A stretch of DNA of 64,000 nucleotides from Clostridium disporicum (lineage in GTDB: Bacteria; Bacillota; Clostridia; Clostridiales; Clostridiaceae), in assembly GCF_001405015.1 (NCBI RefSeq), contig NZ_CYZX01000017.1, positions 11,622 to 75,621 of the forward strand, written 5' to 3'. The position numbers and the translations under genes were made by a program. This document shows positions 42,587 through 50,873 of the stretch, piece by piece. The notes below the pieces were generated by a model. It worked only from the letters and a program-made list of their open reading frames with translations. It had not been told where the DNA came from and searched no databases. How positions within the stretch are numbered: position 1 is the first letter of the stretch; each line of letters starts with the position of its first letter.

Positions 42587-42718
42587 ATAGAAAAGTATAT
42601 AGAAAGTGGAGCATCTGCACTAGCCTTTAACTATGGCGATTTAGTAAAGATTAAAGAGTTAAATGCTAAGAATCAAAATGTAGGAATAGCATGTAGAATT
42701 AAATTTATAATAATATAA
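42587..42718 (+). pseudogene. Gene remnant, unknown (GDPD-like end?)
   Basis: A start-less frame ending at 42718 encodes KYIESGASALAFNYGDLVKI and KELNAKNQNVGIA. The pattern G-A-x-x-L-x-x-N-Y-x-x-L-x(8)-A-x-x-x-x-V resembles the C-terminal part of glycerophosphodiester phosphodiesterases, but the match is weak. Probably a deletion relic. Confidence 0.25.
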
Positions 42719-42981
42719 AATATGGTATAATATATGGTATTATGTCTAAAATTGTTTGATATACATAAGAGTATGTAAGAGGGAATTTGGTGGATTAAAA
42801 GATGAGTGATAATTATGTTAAATTTAAGAGAGATTATACAAATGTAAAAAAGTTTAATGTAGAATTCTCAGATATTTATAATTAATTTTAAATTGTTAAT
42901 TTATATATTTCAGAAAATATATAATCTCTAATTAAATGATAATTGCTAGATAGTAAAAATTTAAGAAAGAGGGAGTAAAAA
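42719..42981 (+). other. Intergenic region before aat
   Basis: 263 bases. A 27-codon ORF (42802-42885, MSDNYVKFKRDYTNVKKF...) has no convincing ribosome site and I do not recognise it. The rest is AT-rich promoter-like sequence for aat. Confidence 0.35.
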
Positions 42982-43638
42982 ATGCCTGTATATAGATTAA
43001 GTAAAGAAATAATATTTCCAAATCCAGACTTAGCTGAAGAGGATGGATTGCTAGCTGTAGGAGGAGATTTAAAGTTTGAAAGACTTATATTGGCTTATTG
43101 TAATGGTATTTTCCCGTGGTATAGTGATGGAGAACCAATACTTTGGTGGTGTCCAAAGCCAAGATTTATTATAAAACCTAATGAAGTTAATGTATCAAAG
43201 TCTATGAAAAGAGTTTTTAATAAAGGTAAGTTTACTGTTACTTTTGATAAAGATTTTAAAGCGGTAATACAAAACTGCAAAGAGCTTAGAGAAAATAAAG
43301 AAGGCACTTGGATAACTGATGAAATGATGGATGCGTATATAAACTTACATAAAAGAGGTTTTGCATCAAGTGTCGAAGTGTATAATAATGAAAGGCTCGT
43401 AGGTGGTCTTTATGGAGTTAAGATAGGAAAGTGCTTTTTTGGAGAAAGTATGTTTTCAATAGAATCAAATGCATCTAAAGTAGCATTGATTAGTATGTGT
43501 AAAAAGCTTGAAGAAGAAGGCTTTATATTTTTAGATTGTCAAATGCATACTAACCACTTAGAAAGTATGGGTGGGAGGTTTATAGATTGGGAAGAGTTTA
43601 AATTAATGCTAAAAGAAGGCATCGAATTTGTAAACTAG
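42982..43638 (+). CDS. aat: Leucyl/phenylalanyl-tRNA--protein transferase
   Basis: 218 residues. Family signatures are clear: FPNPDLAEEDGLLAVGGDL at the start, YCNGIFPWYSDGEPILWWCP, GTWITDEMMDAYINLH and the late FLDCQMHTNHLESMGG. The enzyme transfers Leu or Phe from tRNA to N-terminal Arg/Lys of proteins, marking them for ClpAP/ClpS-type degradation (N-end rule). AGAGGGAG precedes the ATG. The next gene starts 11 bp after its stop, so they are co-transcribed. Confidence 0.95.
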   Translation: MPVYRLSKEIIFPNPDLAEEDGLLAVGGDLKFERLILAYCNGIFPWYSDGEPILWWCPKPRFIIKPNEVNVSKSMKRVFNKGKFTVTFDKDFKAVIQNCKELRENKEGTWITDEMMDAYINLHKRGFASSVEVYNNERLVGGLYGVKIGKCFFGESMFSIESNASKVALISMCKKLEEEGFIFLDCQMHTNHLESMGGRFIDWEEFKLMLKEGIEFVN

Positions 43639-43649
43639 ATAGGAGTAGT

Positions 43650-44411
43650 ATGGGAAAGATTTATGTATCACAGCTTTTTTCAGATGTAGAAGTATTTGAA
43701 TTGCTTAAAGATAAAGATATAGGTATTGAAATTATCGAGTTCGGTATTGGAAGCGTACTTGATAAAGAGGATAACGGATTAAGTGATTATTTAAGTAGGA
43801 TGGGCGATAGTATAAAGAATAGAAACTTATCTTTACATGGACCATTCCTTGATTTAAACCCAGCTAGCTTTGATAGCTTAGTAAGAAGTGCAACTATGCA
43901 GAGATTTAATCAAGTATATTCTGTTGCAAAGAAACTTAATGCTGATAGAATAATTTTTCACTCATGTTTTTATGAAGATATTTATTTCAAAGAAGCCTAT
44001 GTTACCAACTCTATAGAATTCTGGAAAGAATTTTTAGCTGATAAGGATGAGTCTATTAAAATACATATAGAGAATGTGTTGGAAAAGTCTATGGACCATT
44101 TAGTAGAAGTTGTAGAAGGAGTAAATAATGACAACTTAACGATATGCTTAGATATTGGACATGCAAATTGCTATTCAGATGTACCAGTAGAAGAGTGGAT
44201 TAAATCTTTAGGAAATAAGATAGGTCATATTCATCTCCATAATAATTATGGAATTAAAGATACACATGAAGGCTTAAATAAAGGCAATATGGATATTTGT
44301 TATTTGCTTCATAAAATTAATGAATACTGTTGCAATCCATCAATGACTATTGAAATTAATGATTACTATGAAATAAATAGCTCTATAGAAGTGTTAAATA
44401 AGTTTTTGTAG
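43650..44411 (+). CDS. TIM-barrel sugar isomerase/endonuclease-IV-like protein
   Basis: 253 residues, AP-endonuclease-2/xylose-isomerase-like TIM barrel: NLSLHGPFLDLNPAS, the Glu in IHIENVLEK, LDIGHANCYSD and IGHIHLHNNYG with metal-type His and Asp, and the closing TIEINDY. These metal sites are shared by sugar-phosphate isomerases/epimerases. Substrate unknown. It sits 11 bp after aat with TAGGAG as its ribosome site inside the gap; no functional tie to aat is obvious. Confidence 0.8.
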   Translation: MGKIYVSQLFSDVEVFELLKDKDIGIEIIEFGIGSVLDKEDNGLSDYLSRMGDSIKNRNLSLHGPFLDLNPASFDSLVRSATMQRFNQVYSVAKKLNADRIIFHSCFYEDIYFKEAYVTNSIEFWKEFLADKDESIKIHIENVLEKSMDHLVEVVEGVNNDNLTICLDIGHANCYSDVPVEEWIKSLGNKIGHIHLHNNYGIKDTHEGLNKGNMDICYLLHKINEYCCNPSMTIEINDYYEINSSIEVLNKFL

Positions 44412-44417
44412 ATATTT

Positions 44418-44455
44418 TCAGTAGAGGGTTTAGTTTAGGCTAAACTCTCTACTGA
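44418..44455 (+). terminator. Terminator after the aat operon
   Basis: TCAGTAGAGGGTTTAG (44418-44433) pairs with CTAAACTCTCTACTGA (44440-44455), a long stem with a T-rich tail. The 44456-44677 sequence after it shows no gene. Confidence 0.8.
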
Positions 44456-44677
44456 GTTATTCTTCTTTCTATTAAGTTTTATTGATTTTTAATAAATTCT
44501 TTTGGTAGATTTTTTTATGTTTAAAGGCTTCTGTCTAAAGAAAACATTATTTGTAATTATATTTACTATCTCCTTTTTTGTTGTAATTAATAACATAAAA
44601 CAGTAAAATTATACTGTAATAAGGTGTTTTATCTAGAATAAGCATAGTAAAAAAATATAGATTAAGGGGATGGATTT

Positions 44678-44860
44678 ATGTATAAGTATAGATATGAAAA
44701 ATCATCAGGGGGAACGTTTTTTACAGAACCGGATCATAGAGAGGTCATAGATAAATTAGCTAGAGAGGGATGGAGATTTGTAGCTGCAATACCTACTTAT
44801 CAAACTGGAGAAGGTAAAGTTAAGGAGTTTGATTTAGTATTTGAAAAAAAGGTCGATTAA
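44678..44860 (+). CDS. DUF4177 family protein
   Basis: 60 residues. The pattern YKYRYEK...REVIDKLAREGWRFVAAIP...FDLVFEKK matches DUF4177, small alpha/beta proteins of unknown function (the N-x-x-G-x-E-G-W core). Own promoter and terminator. AGGGG about 8 nt before the ATG. Confidence 0.78.
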   Translation: MYKYRYEKSSGGTFFTEPDHREVIDKLAREGWRFVAAIPTYQTGEGKVKEFDLVFEKKVD

Positions 44861-44908
44861 TAATAGTTTAATGGGAAGTAGTATAAAATTTATATTTAGT
44901 TATTTATT

Positions 44909-44936
44909 AAAGCTATAGAGTAATCTATAGCTTTTT
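44909..44936 (+). terminator. Rho-independent terminator after DUF4177 gene
   Basis: AAAGCTATAGA pairs perfectly with TCTATAGCTTT around GTAA, then T residues. Confidence 0.87.
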
Positions 44937-45047
44937 ATAATATCTTCTGTTAAAAAATGATATTATTTATCACAAAAATAATAATATAATTTACTAAATT
45001 ATACAATTTATGGTAAAATATTTTTGTGAACATTTGGGGGTGGGTGA

Positions 45048-46151
45048 ATGGAACTAAAACATATTTCAATAAAAGTAAAATTAATAATATTTGTATATAT
45101 GTTATTATCAATAACAAAAATGCAAAAAATAGATAAGTCATTAATAATTTTAATGCTTTTATATTTAATATCAATATTTTCAAATGGAATAGTAAAAGAG
45201 AAATATAGAATTATACTAAGTGCTTTTGAAGGTTTATGTGCTTTGTTTATAGGAATAAAGTTTATTCCTATAGCTATGGTTTTATTAATAATTACAATGC
45301 TGGAGCTTGCTCTAGGAAAGATAAAAGATAAAGGTATTTTATTTGCTTTAATTGCTTTACCTTTATTGTTAATAAGAGACTATTTATTAAATAGTGAAAT
45401 TATAGTATTGGTTTTAGTTATAGCATTGTTCTTTTCTTATTATTTTAAAGAACAACATAACTTATTTAAAATGGAGAGAGAAAATGAACAAAGAAGAAAA
45501 GAAATATATAAACTTCAAAGCAGATTAAAAGAAGAACAGAATTTTAAAGAGCAATTTCTGTATACAATGCAATTAGAAGAAAGAAATAAGCTTTCTGGAA
45601 AGCTTCACGATAGAATAGGTCACACAATATCGGGAACGTTGCTTCAGTTAGAAGCTATTAAACTAACTATTGATAATAACAAGGAGCAAGGAAAAAAACT
45701 ATTAGATATGTCTATTGATAACTTAAGAAAAGGTATGAATGATATTAGAATGATTTTAAGAGAAATTAGACCACAGCAAGAAGAATTAGGAATTAATAGA
45801 ATCAAATTAATATTAGAAGAAAAGACTAAAAATACAAGATTTAAATATAGTATAAGACATTCAGGTGATTTAGAAAAAATATCAGCATCTAATTGGATTA
45901 TTTTTGTACAAGCTGTAAAGGAATTAAGTACAAATTCAATTAAATATTCTAAGGGTACAGAAATAGATGTAAATATAACAATCTTAAATAAAATTATCAA
46001 GTTAGAAGTTAGAGATAATGGTATAGGCTCAATGGAAGTTAAAAAGGGCATTGGTTTATCTAATTTAGAAGAGAAGATTGCAGAAATCAATGGACAGCTA
46101 ATAGTTGATGGTACAGATGGATTTTCTGTAATTTTAATAATTCCATTTTAA
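45048..46151 (+). CDS. Sensor histidine kinase, NarL-partner (HisKA_3) type
   Basis: 367 residues. About five membrane segments in the first 130 residues, a coiled coil (about 140-170), then the HisKA_3 box EERNKLSGKLHDRIGHTISG with the phospho-accepting His, and a HATPase domain with ELSTNSIKYSKG (N box), EVRDNGIGS (G1 box) and KGIGLSNLEEKI (G2 box). It resembles DesK/LiaS/YvfT-type kinases without an extracellular sensor, probably sensing membrane state. It is followed after 10 bp by its response regulator and lies 2.6 kb before an ABC-2 exporter. Confidence 0.92.
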   Translation: MELKHISIKVKLIIFVYMLLSITKMQKIDKSLIILMLLYLISIFSNGIVKEKYRIILSAFEGLCALFIGIKFIPIAMVLLIITMLELALGKIKDKGILFALIALPLLLIRDYLLNSEIIVLVLVIALFFSYYFKEQHNLFKMERENEQRRKEIYKLQSRLKEEQNFKEQFLYTMQLEERNKLSGKLHDRIGHTISGTLLQLEAIKLTIDNNKEQGKKLLDMSIDNLRKGMNDIRMILREIRPQQEELGINRIKLILEEKTKNTRFKYSIRHSGDLEKISASNWIIFVQAVKELSTNSIKYSKGTEIDVNITILNKIIKLEVRDNGIGSMEVKKGIGLSNLEEKIAEINGQLIVDGTDGFSVILIIPF

Positions 46152-46161
46152 AGGAGGCTAT

Positions 46162-46800
46162 ATGGAAAAGATTAAAATCTTAATAGTAGATGATGATTCC
46201 TTAATAAGGGAGAGTTTAAAAATAATATTAAGCTCTGATGACAAAATAGAAGTTTTATCTACAGCTAGTAATGGACAAGAAGCAGTGGATTATTGTATTA
46301 AAAACTCAGTTGATATTGCTTTAGTAGATATAAGAATGCCTTTAGTTAATGGAGTAAAAGCTACAAAAGAAATAACTAAGAGAACTAACACTAAGGTAAT
46401 TATTTTAACTACTTTTGATGAAGATGAATATATAAAAGAAGCATTGAACTATGGAGCTAAGGGATACTTATTAAAAAATACATCACCTAGAAAGATAATA
46501 GAAACTATAAAAGTAGTGAGCAGTGGAAATTGCGTCATTCAAGAAGAGGTATTAAATAAGATAACAGATAAGCTACTTAAAGTTAATAATAAATCAGAAA
46601 AGAAAATAGATACAAGTTTATTTACAGAAAGAGAATTAAACATTATGGAAGCGATAGCAGATGGATTAACTAATAAAGAAATATCAAAAAAACTATTTAT
46701 ATCAGAAGGAACTGTAAAAAACTATATTACATCTATTTTAGATAAGACAGATTTAGAACATAGAACACAAATAGCAATTTACTATATAAAAGGTAAGTAA
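46162..46800 (+). CDS. NarL/LuxR-family response regulator
   Basis: 212 residues. Receiver domain with the acidic pair DDD (10-12), phospho-acceptor Asp56 in LVDIRMP and Lys in YLLKNTSPRK. C-terminal LuxR-type helix-turn-helix LTERELNIMEAIADGLTNKE then ISKKLFISEGTVKNYITSIL. Partner of the kinase upstream. The ABC exporter at 48784 has a palindromic site in front that could be its target (inference). Confidence 0.93.
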   Translation: MEKIKILIVDDDSLIRESLKIILSSDDKIEVLSTASNGQEAVDYCIKNSVDIALVDIRMPLVNGVKATKEITKRTNTKVIILTTFDEDEYIKEALNYGAKGYLLKNTSPRKIIETIKVVSSGNCVIQEEVLNKITDKLLKVNNKSEKKIDTSLFTERELNIMEAIADGLTNKEISKKLFISEGTVKNYITSILDKTDLEHRTQIAIYYIKGK

Positions 46801-46852
46801 ACCCAAAGAATTAAATATATAGTGGTAACTAAGAGACAGGGGGAGATTTTAA

Positions 46853-47005
46853 TTGAAGTTTGATCTTTGGAGATCGGTAGAAGTTTTTGTAATTGGATTA
46901 ATAGTATGCTTTACTACAACTATGCTTCTTGGGGATGAGGCATTTACTGGTATAGCAATAATTTATTTAGCTGCAGTTATTGCAGGAAAAGTCAGCAATA
47001 AATAA
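46853..47005 (+). CDS. Small membrane protein, 50 aa
   Basis: A TTG-started frame with GGGGGAGA at 46839-46846 encodes two hydrophobic stretches (VFVIGLIVCFTTTML and IAIIYLAAVIAGKV) joined by a short acidic turn, a helical hairpin membrane peptide. No family recognised. It follows the response regulator at 52 bp and precedes a methyltransferase by 31 bp, so it may belong to the two-component operon. Confidence 0.55.
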   Translation: MKFDLWRSVEVFVIGLIVCFTTTMLLGDEAFTGIAIIYLAAVIAGKVSNK

Positions 47006-47036
47006 GTTAGGTTATTAAATTAAAGGGGTGATTGAA

Positions 47037-47741
47037 ATGAAGGCATATGAGAAATTATCTAAATTTTACAAAAAGGATTGGGGTAATGATAGTATTAGAT
47101 ATATTGATTTAATTACAAATGTAATTAATACATTAGATTTAAAGATAACTTCTATCTTAGATGTTGGGTGTGGTACAGGGATACTTGCAAATGAGTTGAA
47201 GAAAATGAACTTTGAAGTTAGCGGAATGGATATTTCAGAGGACATGATTAATGTAGCTAAAGAAACTACAACAGAAATTGAATTTATAGTAGCAGACATG
47301 AGAAATTTTGATATGAAGAAGAAATTTGATATGATTACATGTGCTTTTGATGCTATTAATTATATAACTACTGATGAGGATATGGAAAATGCTATGAGTA
47401 GTATTTATAATAACTTAAATGAAAATGGATTTTTTATATTTGATGTTAACACACCTTATTTATATGAGGATAAGCATTTTGGTGTAATCAATAGGGTATT
47501 TGATAATATACATTTTAAGCAAATATTAGAATATGATAAAACAACTCAAATAGCTACTACACTTTTTGATTTTGGAAATAATGAGTTAGAAAATCATATT
47601 CTAAGGGCATATTCAGTTGAAAAAATGGATGAATATCTTTTGAAATCTGGATTTGAAATAGTTGGTAGATATAAAAACTTTAGAATGTTTCCTATAGAAG
47701 ATAGAACATACAAGGTTTTTTATGTAGCAAAAAAGAGGTAA
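47037..47741 (+). CDS. Class I SAM-dependent methyltransferase
   Basis: 234 residues. SAM-binding motif I ILDVGCGTGILANEL, the acidic strand SGMDISEDMI and motif IV FDMITCAFDAINYI. A beta-rich C-terminal part (HFGVINRVFDNI...) fits the small-molecule methyltransferases of the Methyltransf_25/11 group. Substrate unknown. The AAAGGGGTG at 47022-47030 works as the ribosome site for ATG 47037 rather than containing the start. Confidence 0.87.
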   Translation: MKAYEKLSKFYKKDWGNDSIRYIDLITNVINTLDLKITSILDVGCGTGILANELKKMNFEVSGMDISEDMINVAKETTTEIEFIVADMRNFDMKKKFDMITCAFDAINYITTDEDMENAMSSIYNNLNENGFFIFDVNTPYLYEDKHFGVINRVFDNIHFKQILEYDKTTQIATTLFDFGNNELENHILRAYSVEKMDEYLLKSGFEIVGRYKNFRMFPIEDRTYKVFYVAKKR

Positions 47742-47823
47742 GCTAGAAATAATATAGCTTTACAAAAGGGAGGTTAAGGAGATTTAGAGTCTCAGTTAAA
47801 TTCCAAGTTAGAGGTGAATTCAG

Positions 47824-48327
47824 ATGAATTTAAGATTAGCTAATATGTATGACTTACCCAAAATCAAAGTTGTATACGGAAAAATAATTGATAACATGAA
47901 TAAAAATAACATACAGATTTGGAATGAGATTTATCCATGTGAGGTTTTCTATGATGATATTGTAAATAATCGTCTTTATGTTTTAACGGAAAACGATGAG
48001 ATAGTTTCAGCTTTTGCTTTAAGCAATTCAAATTTAGGAGAAGAGTATATGAAATGGGGAAATAAAAATGCTAAAGCATTATATATTGATAGGTTTGGAG
48101 TTAATGTCAATTATTTAAGAAAAGGAATTGGCAGCGTAATGATTAATAAAGCAATTGCCATTGCAAGAGATAGCAGTGCTAAATATATACGGCTTTTTGT
48201 TGTGGATATAAATAAACCTGCAATAAATTTTTATTTAAAGAATGGCTTTAAGCAAGTTGATGGAATCTATGAAGAAAGAATTGATGATTTTGTGTTAAGT
48301 GAATATGGCTTTGAGATAAAAGTATAA
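47824..48327 (+). CDS. GNAT family N-acetyltransferase
   Basis: 167 residues. GNAT fold: LRLANMYDLPKIKVVYGKII at the start, a strand LYIDRFGVNVNYLRKGIGSVM carrying the acetyl-CoA loop (R-K-G-I-G), and the terminal IRLFVVDINKPAINFYLKNG motif. Substrate unknown. GAGGTGAATTC precedes the ATG. Followed by a strong terminator. Confidence 0.87.
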   Translation: MNLRLANMYDLPKIKVVYGKIIDNMNKNNIQIWNEIYPCEVFYDDIVNNRLYVLTENDEIVSAFALSNSNLGEEYMKWGNKNAKALYIDRFGVNVNYLRKGIGSVMINKAIAIARDSSAKYIRLFVVDINKPAINFYLKNGFKQVDGIYEERIDDFVLSEYGFEIKV

Positions 48328-48372
48328 ATGAACATGTATAATTTTATTATTAAATTAAGAGATATTGAATAG

Positions 48373-48440
48373 GTGCCAGTAGGTGTTTTGTTTTTGCACA
48401 AATATACCTACTGGCACTAGTTTATTTATTTCTTTTTAAA
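48373..48440 (+). terminator. Rho-independent terminator after GNAT gene
   Basis: GTGCCAGTAGGT (48373-48384) pairs perfectly with ACCTACTGGCAC (48406-48417), with a T-rich tail. Confidence 0.85.
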
Positions 48441-48606
48441 TATCTCATTATTATAATACCCTCTTCAACAACATAATATCGAAGAGTTTTGATTTCGTAT
48501 TTAGAGTCAAATCACCATCTCAAATTATCTAGTCGAATCCATCATTTTCATCTGCTATATAGCAATCTAAGCCTATTGTTAAATTTAATATTATTTTCCC
48601 ATCCAT
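48422..48606 (-). pseudogene. Remnant of a dihydrofolate-reductase-family (RibD C-terminal-like) gene
   Basis: On the minus strand the N-terminus KIILNLTIGLDCYIADENDG and FD (48606 downward) is the family's opening (usually L-D-G-Y-I-A-D-x-x-G). It then hits stops, and the family's C-terminal end RYYVVEEGIIIMRYLKR follows in another frame to the TAA at 48422-48424. The middle ~120 residues are gone. A clear decayed gene. Confidence 0.75.
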
Positions 48607-48783
48607 ATTAGTAATACTCCAGGTAACCTTTTTTATAGTATTTATAAAAATTTATCCCCTTAATATAAAGGCGAAGCAATTAAATATGACTTTTGTCATA
48701 TGCACTTTATGACTTTGTATAGTAGGTTGATTTTTATATATTTCCTATAATGATGGTATAAGATAAAACTTGGGGGTATTTAA
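48607..48783 (+). promoter_or_regulatory. Control region of the ABC exporter operon
   Basis: Palindrome ATATGAC-TTTT-GTCATAT (48684-48701) and a related half site ATGACTTTGTAT (48709-48720), 23 bp apart (about two helical turns). TATAAT at 48746-48751 lacks a good -35, as in activator-dependent promoters. It is a plausible binding site for a NarL-type response regulator such as the one at 46162. Confidence 0.55.
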
Positions 48784-49719
48784 ATGAAGGTTATTGAAAT
48801 AAGGGATTTAGTAAAGAAGTATGGTAATAACATTGCTGTTGATAATATTAACTTATCTATAGATGAAGGTGAAATATATGGTCTACTTGGGCCAAATGGG
48901 GCTGGTAAAAGTACAATTATAAACATGCTTTGCTCTTTATTAAAGCCAAACTCTGGTTCTTTAAAGATATTTGGGGTAGATGTGCAAGAGCATAACATGG
49001 ATGTTAAGAAAAAGATTGGGCTAGTTCCTCAAAATGTTGCTGTATACAAAGACTTTACTGCTTATGAAAATGTTAAATTTTTTGGAGAGTTATATGGTTT
49101 AAGAGGAAATAAGCTTAAGGAAAGTGTTAATAAAGCACTAGAATTTGTTGGATTACTAGATGTAGCTAAAGACCAAGCAAAAAGTTTTTCAGGTGGAATG
49201 GTCAGAAGATTAAATATAGCTTGTGCGATAGTTCATGAACCAAAATTGATTATAATGGATGAACCTACTGTAGGAATCGATCCTCAATCAAGAAATCATA
49301 TTTTAAATGCTGTAAAGACTTTAAATAAAAATGGGACTACTATAATTTATACTACTCACTATATGGAAGAAGCAGAGAATCTTTGTAGCAAGATAGGAAT
49401 TATAGATAAAGGAAAGATAATAGTTGAAGGAAGTACTGATGAGTTAAAGTCTATGGTAAGTGATAAGAAAACTTTACAGATACGTGTTGATGATGTTTAT
49501 AAGCTTGAAATAGAAAATATTAAAAAGATAAAAGGTGTATCAGAAATTATCATTGACCAAAACTGTTTAACAATAAATACTCAAAAGGAAATAAACAACC
49601 TAGATATATTAATAAAAAGTATAACTGATTCAAATGTAAAAATATTAGATTTAGGCTTTAAGGAAATAACACTTGAAACTGTATTTTTAACTTTAACAGG
49701 TAGAAGTTTAAGAGATTAG
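48784..49719 (+). CDS. ABC transporter ATP-binding protein (drug/lipid export type)
   Basis: 311 residues. Walker A GLLGPNGAGKST, Q-loop VPQNVAVYK, signature SFSGGMVRRLN, Walker B LIIMDEPTVGIDP and the switch His in YTTHYMEE. The C-terminal ~90 residues are the extra domain found in DrrA/YhaQ-type exporters. It powers the two permeases that follow (8-bp gap, then overlapping genes). Confidence 0.95.
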   Translation: MKVIEIRDLVKKYGNNIAVDNINLSIDEGEIYGLLGPNGAGKSTIINMLCSLLKPNSGSLKIFGVDVQEHNMDVKKKIGLVPQNVAVYKDFTAYENVKFFGELYGLRGNKLKESVNKALEFVGLLDVAKDQAKSFSGGMVRRLNIACAIVHEPKLIIMDEPTVGIDPQSRNHILNAVKTLNKNGTTIIYTTHYMEEAENLCSKIGIIDKGKIIVEGSTDELKSMVSDKKTLQIRVDDVYKLEIENIKKIKGVSEIIIDQNCLTINTQKEINNLDILIKSITDSNVKILDLGFKEITLETVFLTLTGRSLRD

Positions 49720-49727
49720 GAGGAGTT

Positions 49728-50873
49728 ATGATATCAATAATTAAAGGGATAATATTAAATCAAATAAGAAAGAAAAATAGTACACTCTTTAAGATAGTTT
49801 TTCCAGTATTCTTAATTCTTGTTCTAGGTTTTACTCTTTCAAATGATTTTGAAACAGGTAGAGATACATCTTTAGATAAATTAGATGTCTTATATATTGA
49901 TAATGGAGACGATTATTCAAAAGAAGTATTAAAGGCTTTTAAGAAAATAGATTCGGGGTTAGAAATAGAATTTAAAGAAGCAACTTCAATAGAAGAAGCT
50001 AAACAAAGAGTTAGAATTGAAAAAGCAGTGTTTCTCTATTTAAATAAAGGAATAATAGAGATATATTCTAACGATAAGTATATTACTAATTCATCTATAG
50101 TATATGGAATGTTGAAGGGGATAAGCAATGGTTTAAATGCCACTTTAGAGATGTATAATGTTAATCCACAAAGAGATTTTACAATAACTCCTATAGAAAA
50201 AAATGGAATTTTAGATGTAGAAACTATAGCAAGTACTAAGTCACCATCATCAATGGATTATTATGGTGTGGCAGAGATTGGGCTTATGATATTTTATTAC
50301 TTTTCAATGCCAATTTATTATATGAAGGAAGAAAGAAAAAGAAATATAAAGGACAGGATTTTACTTTCTGGAATTTCAAATAGAAAATATTATTTTGCAT
50401 CTTTTATAGGTTATTCTGTATTTGCATTTTCAACTACTACGCTAGCATATCTAATATCTAAATTTATCTTAGGCATTAACTATGGAAATAATATTTTAAT
50501 CCTTCCTATTGCAGCATTACCTTTTATTACGTTAGTGATATCTTTAGGTATGTTTTTATCAATAGTACTAAAGGATGAAGATAGAGGTGAAATAATAGGA
50601 TCTTCAGTAGTAATTCCAATTTTATGTTTCTTAGGGGGAGGATATATAGCTTTAGGTGATGATGTAAATGTTCTATTCAATATTGTTACAAAGATATCAC
50701 CATTAAGATGGTTTAATAATGGACTATTTAGATATATCTATAACGGTGACAGCTCTATGTTAATTACATGGGTTATTATAGGTTCTTTAGCAACAATAAT
50801 ATTATTAGCATTAATATACTATATACTTGGAAAGGAAGATTTTATTGATGGCAAATGTATGGATTCTATTTAA
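49728..50873 (+). CDS. ABC-2 type permease
   Basis: 381 residues. One N-terminal membrane segment, a large extracytoplasmic loop (about 40-175) and five membrane segments toward the C-terminus with the usual SPLRWFNNGLF motif before the last helix. ABC2_membrane_3 type, as in YhaP/NatB-like exporters. Its 3' end overlaps the second permease by 26 bp. It acts with the ATPase upstream; substrate unknown, perhaps lipids, peptides or antibiotics. Confidence 0.9.
   Translation: MISIIKGIILNQIRKKNSTLFKIVFPVFLILVLGFTLSNDFETGRDTSLDKLDVLYIDNGDDYSKEVLKAFKKIDSGLEIEFKEATSIEEAKQRVRIEKAVFLYLNKGIIEIYSNDKYITNSSIVYGMLKGISNGLNATLEMYNVNPQRDFTITPIEKNGILDVETIASTKSPSSMDYYGVAEIGLMIFYYFSMPIYYMKEERKRNIKDRILLSGISNRKYYFASFIGYSVFAFSTTTLAYLISKFILGINYGNNILILPIAALPFITLVISLGMFLSIVLKDEDRGEIIGSSVVIPILCFLGGGYIALGDDVNVLFNIVTKISPLRWFNNGLFRYIYNGDSSMLITWVIIGSLATIILLALIYYILGKEDFIDGKCMDSI

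Noticed and set aside
44461..44677. Search for a relic gene before DUF4177
   Set aside because: Short minus-strand frames exist, but none resembles a known protein, so nothing is annotated.
44971..45028. CACAAAAATA/TATTTTTGTG inverted repeat before the histidine kinase gene
   Set aside because: Arms are simple A/T runs with a 38-bp gap; likely chance in this composition.
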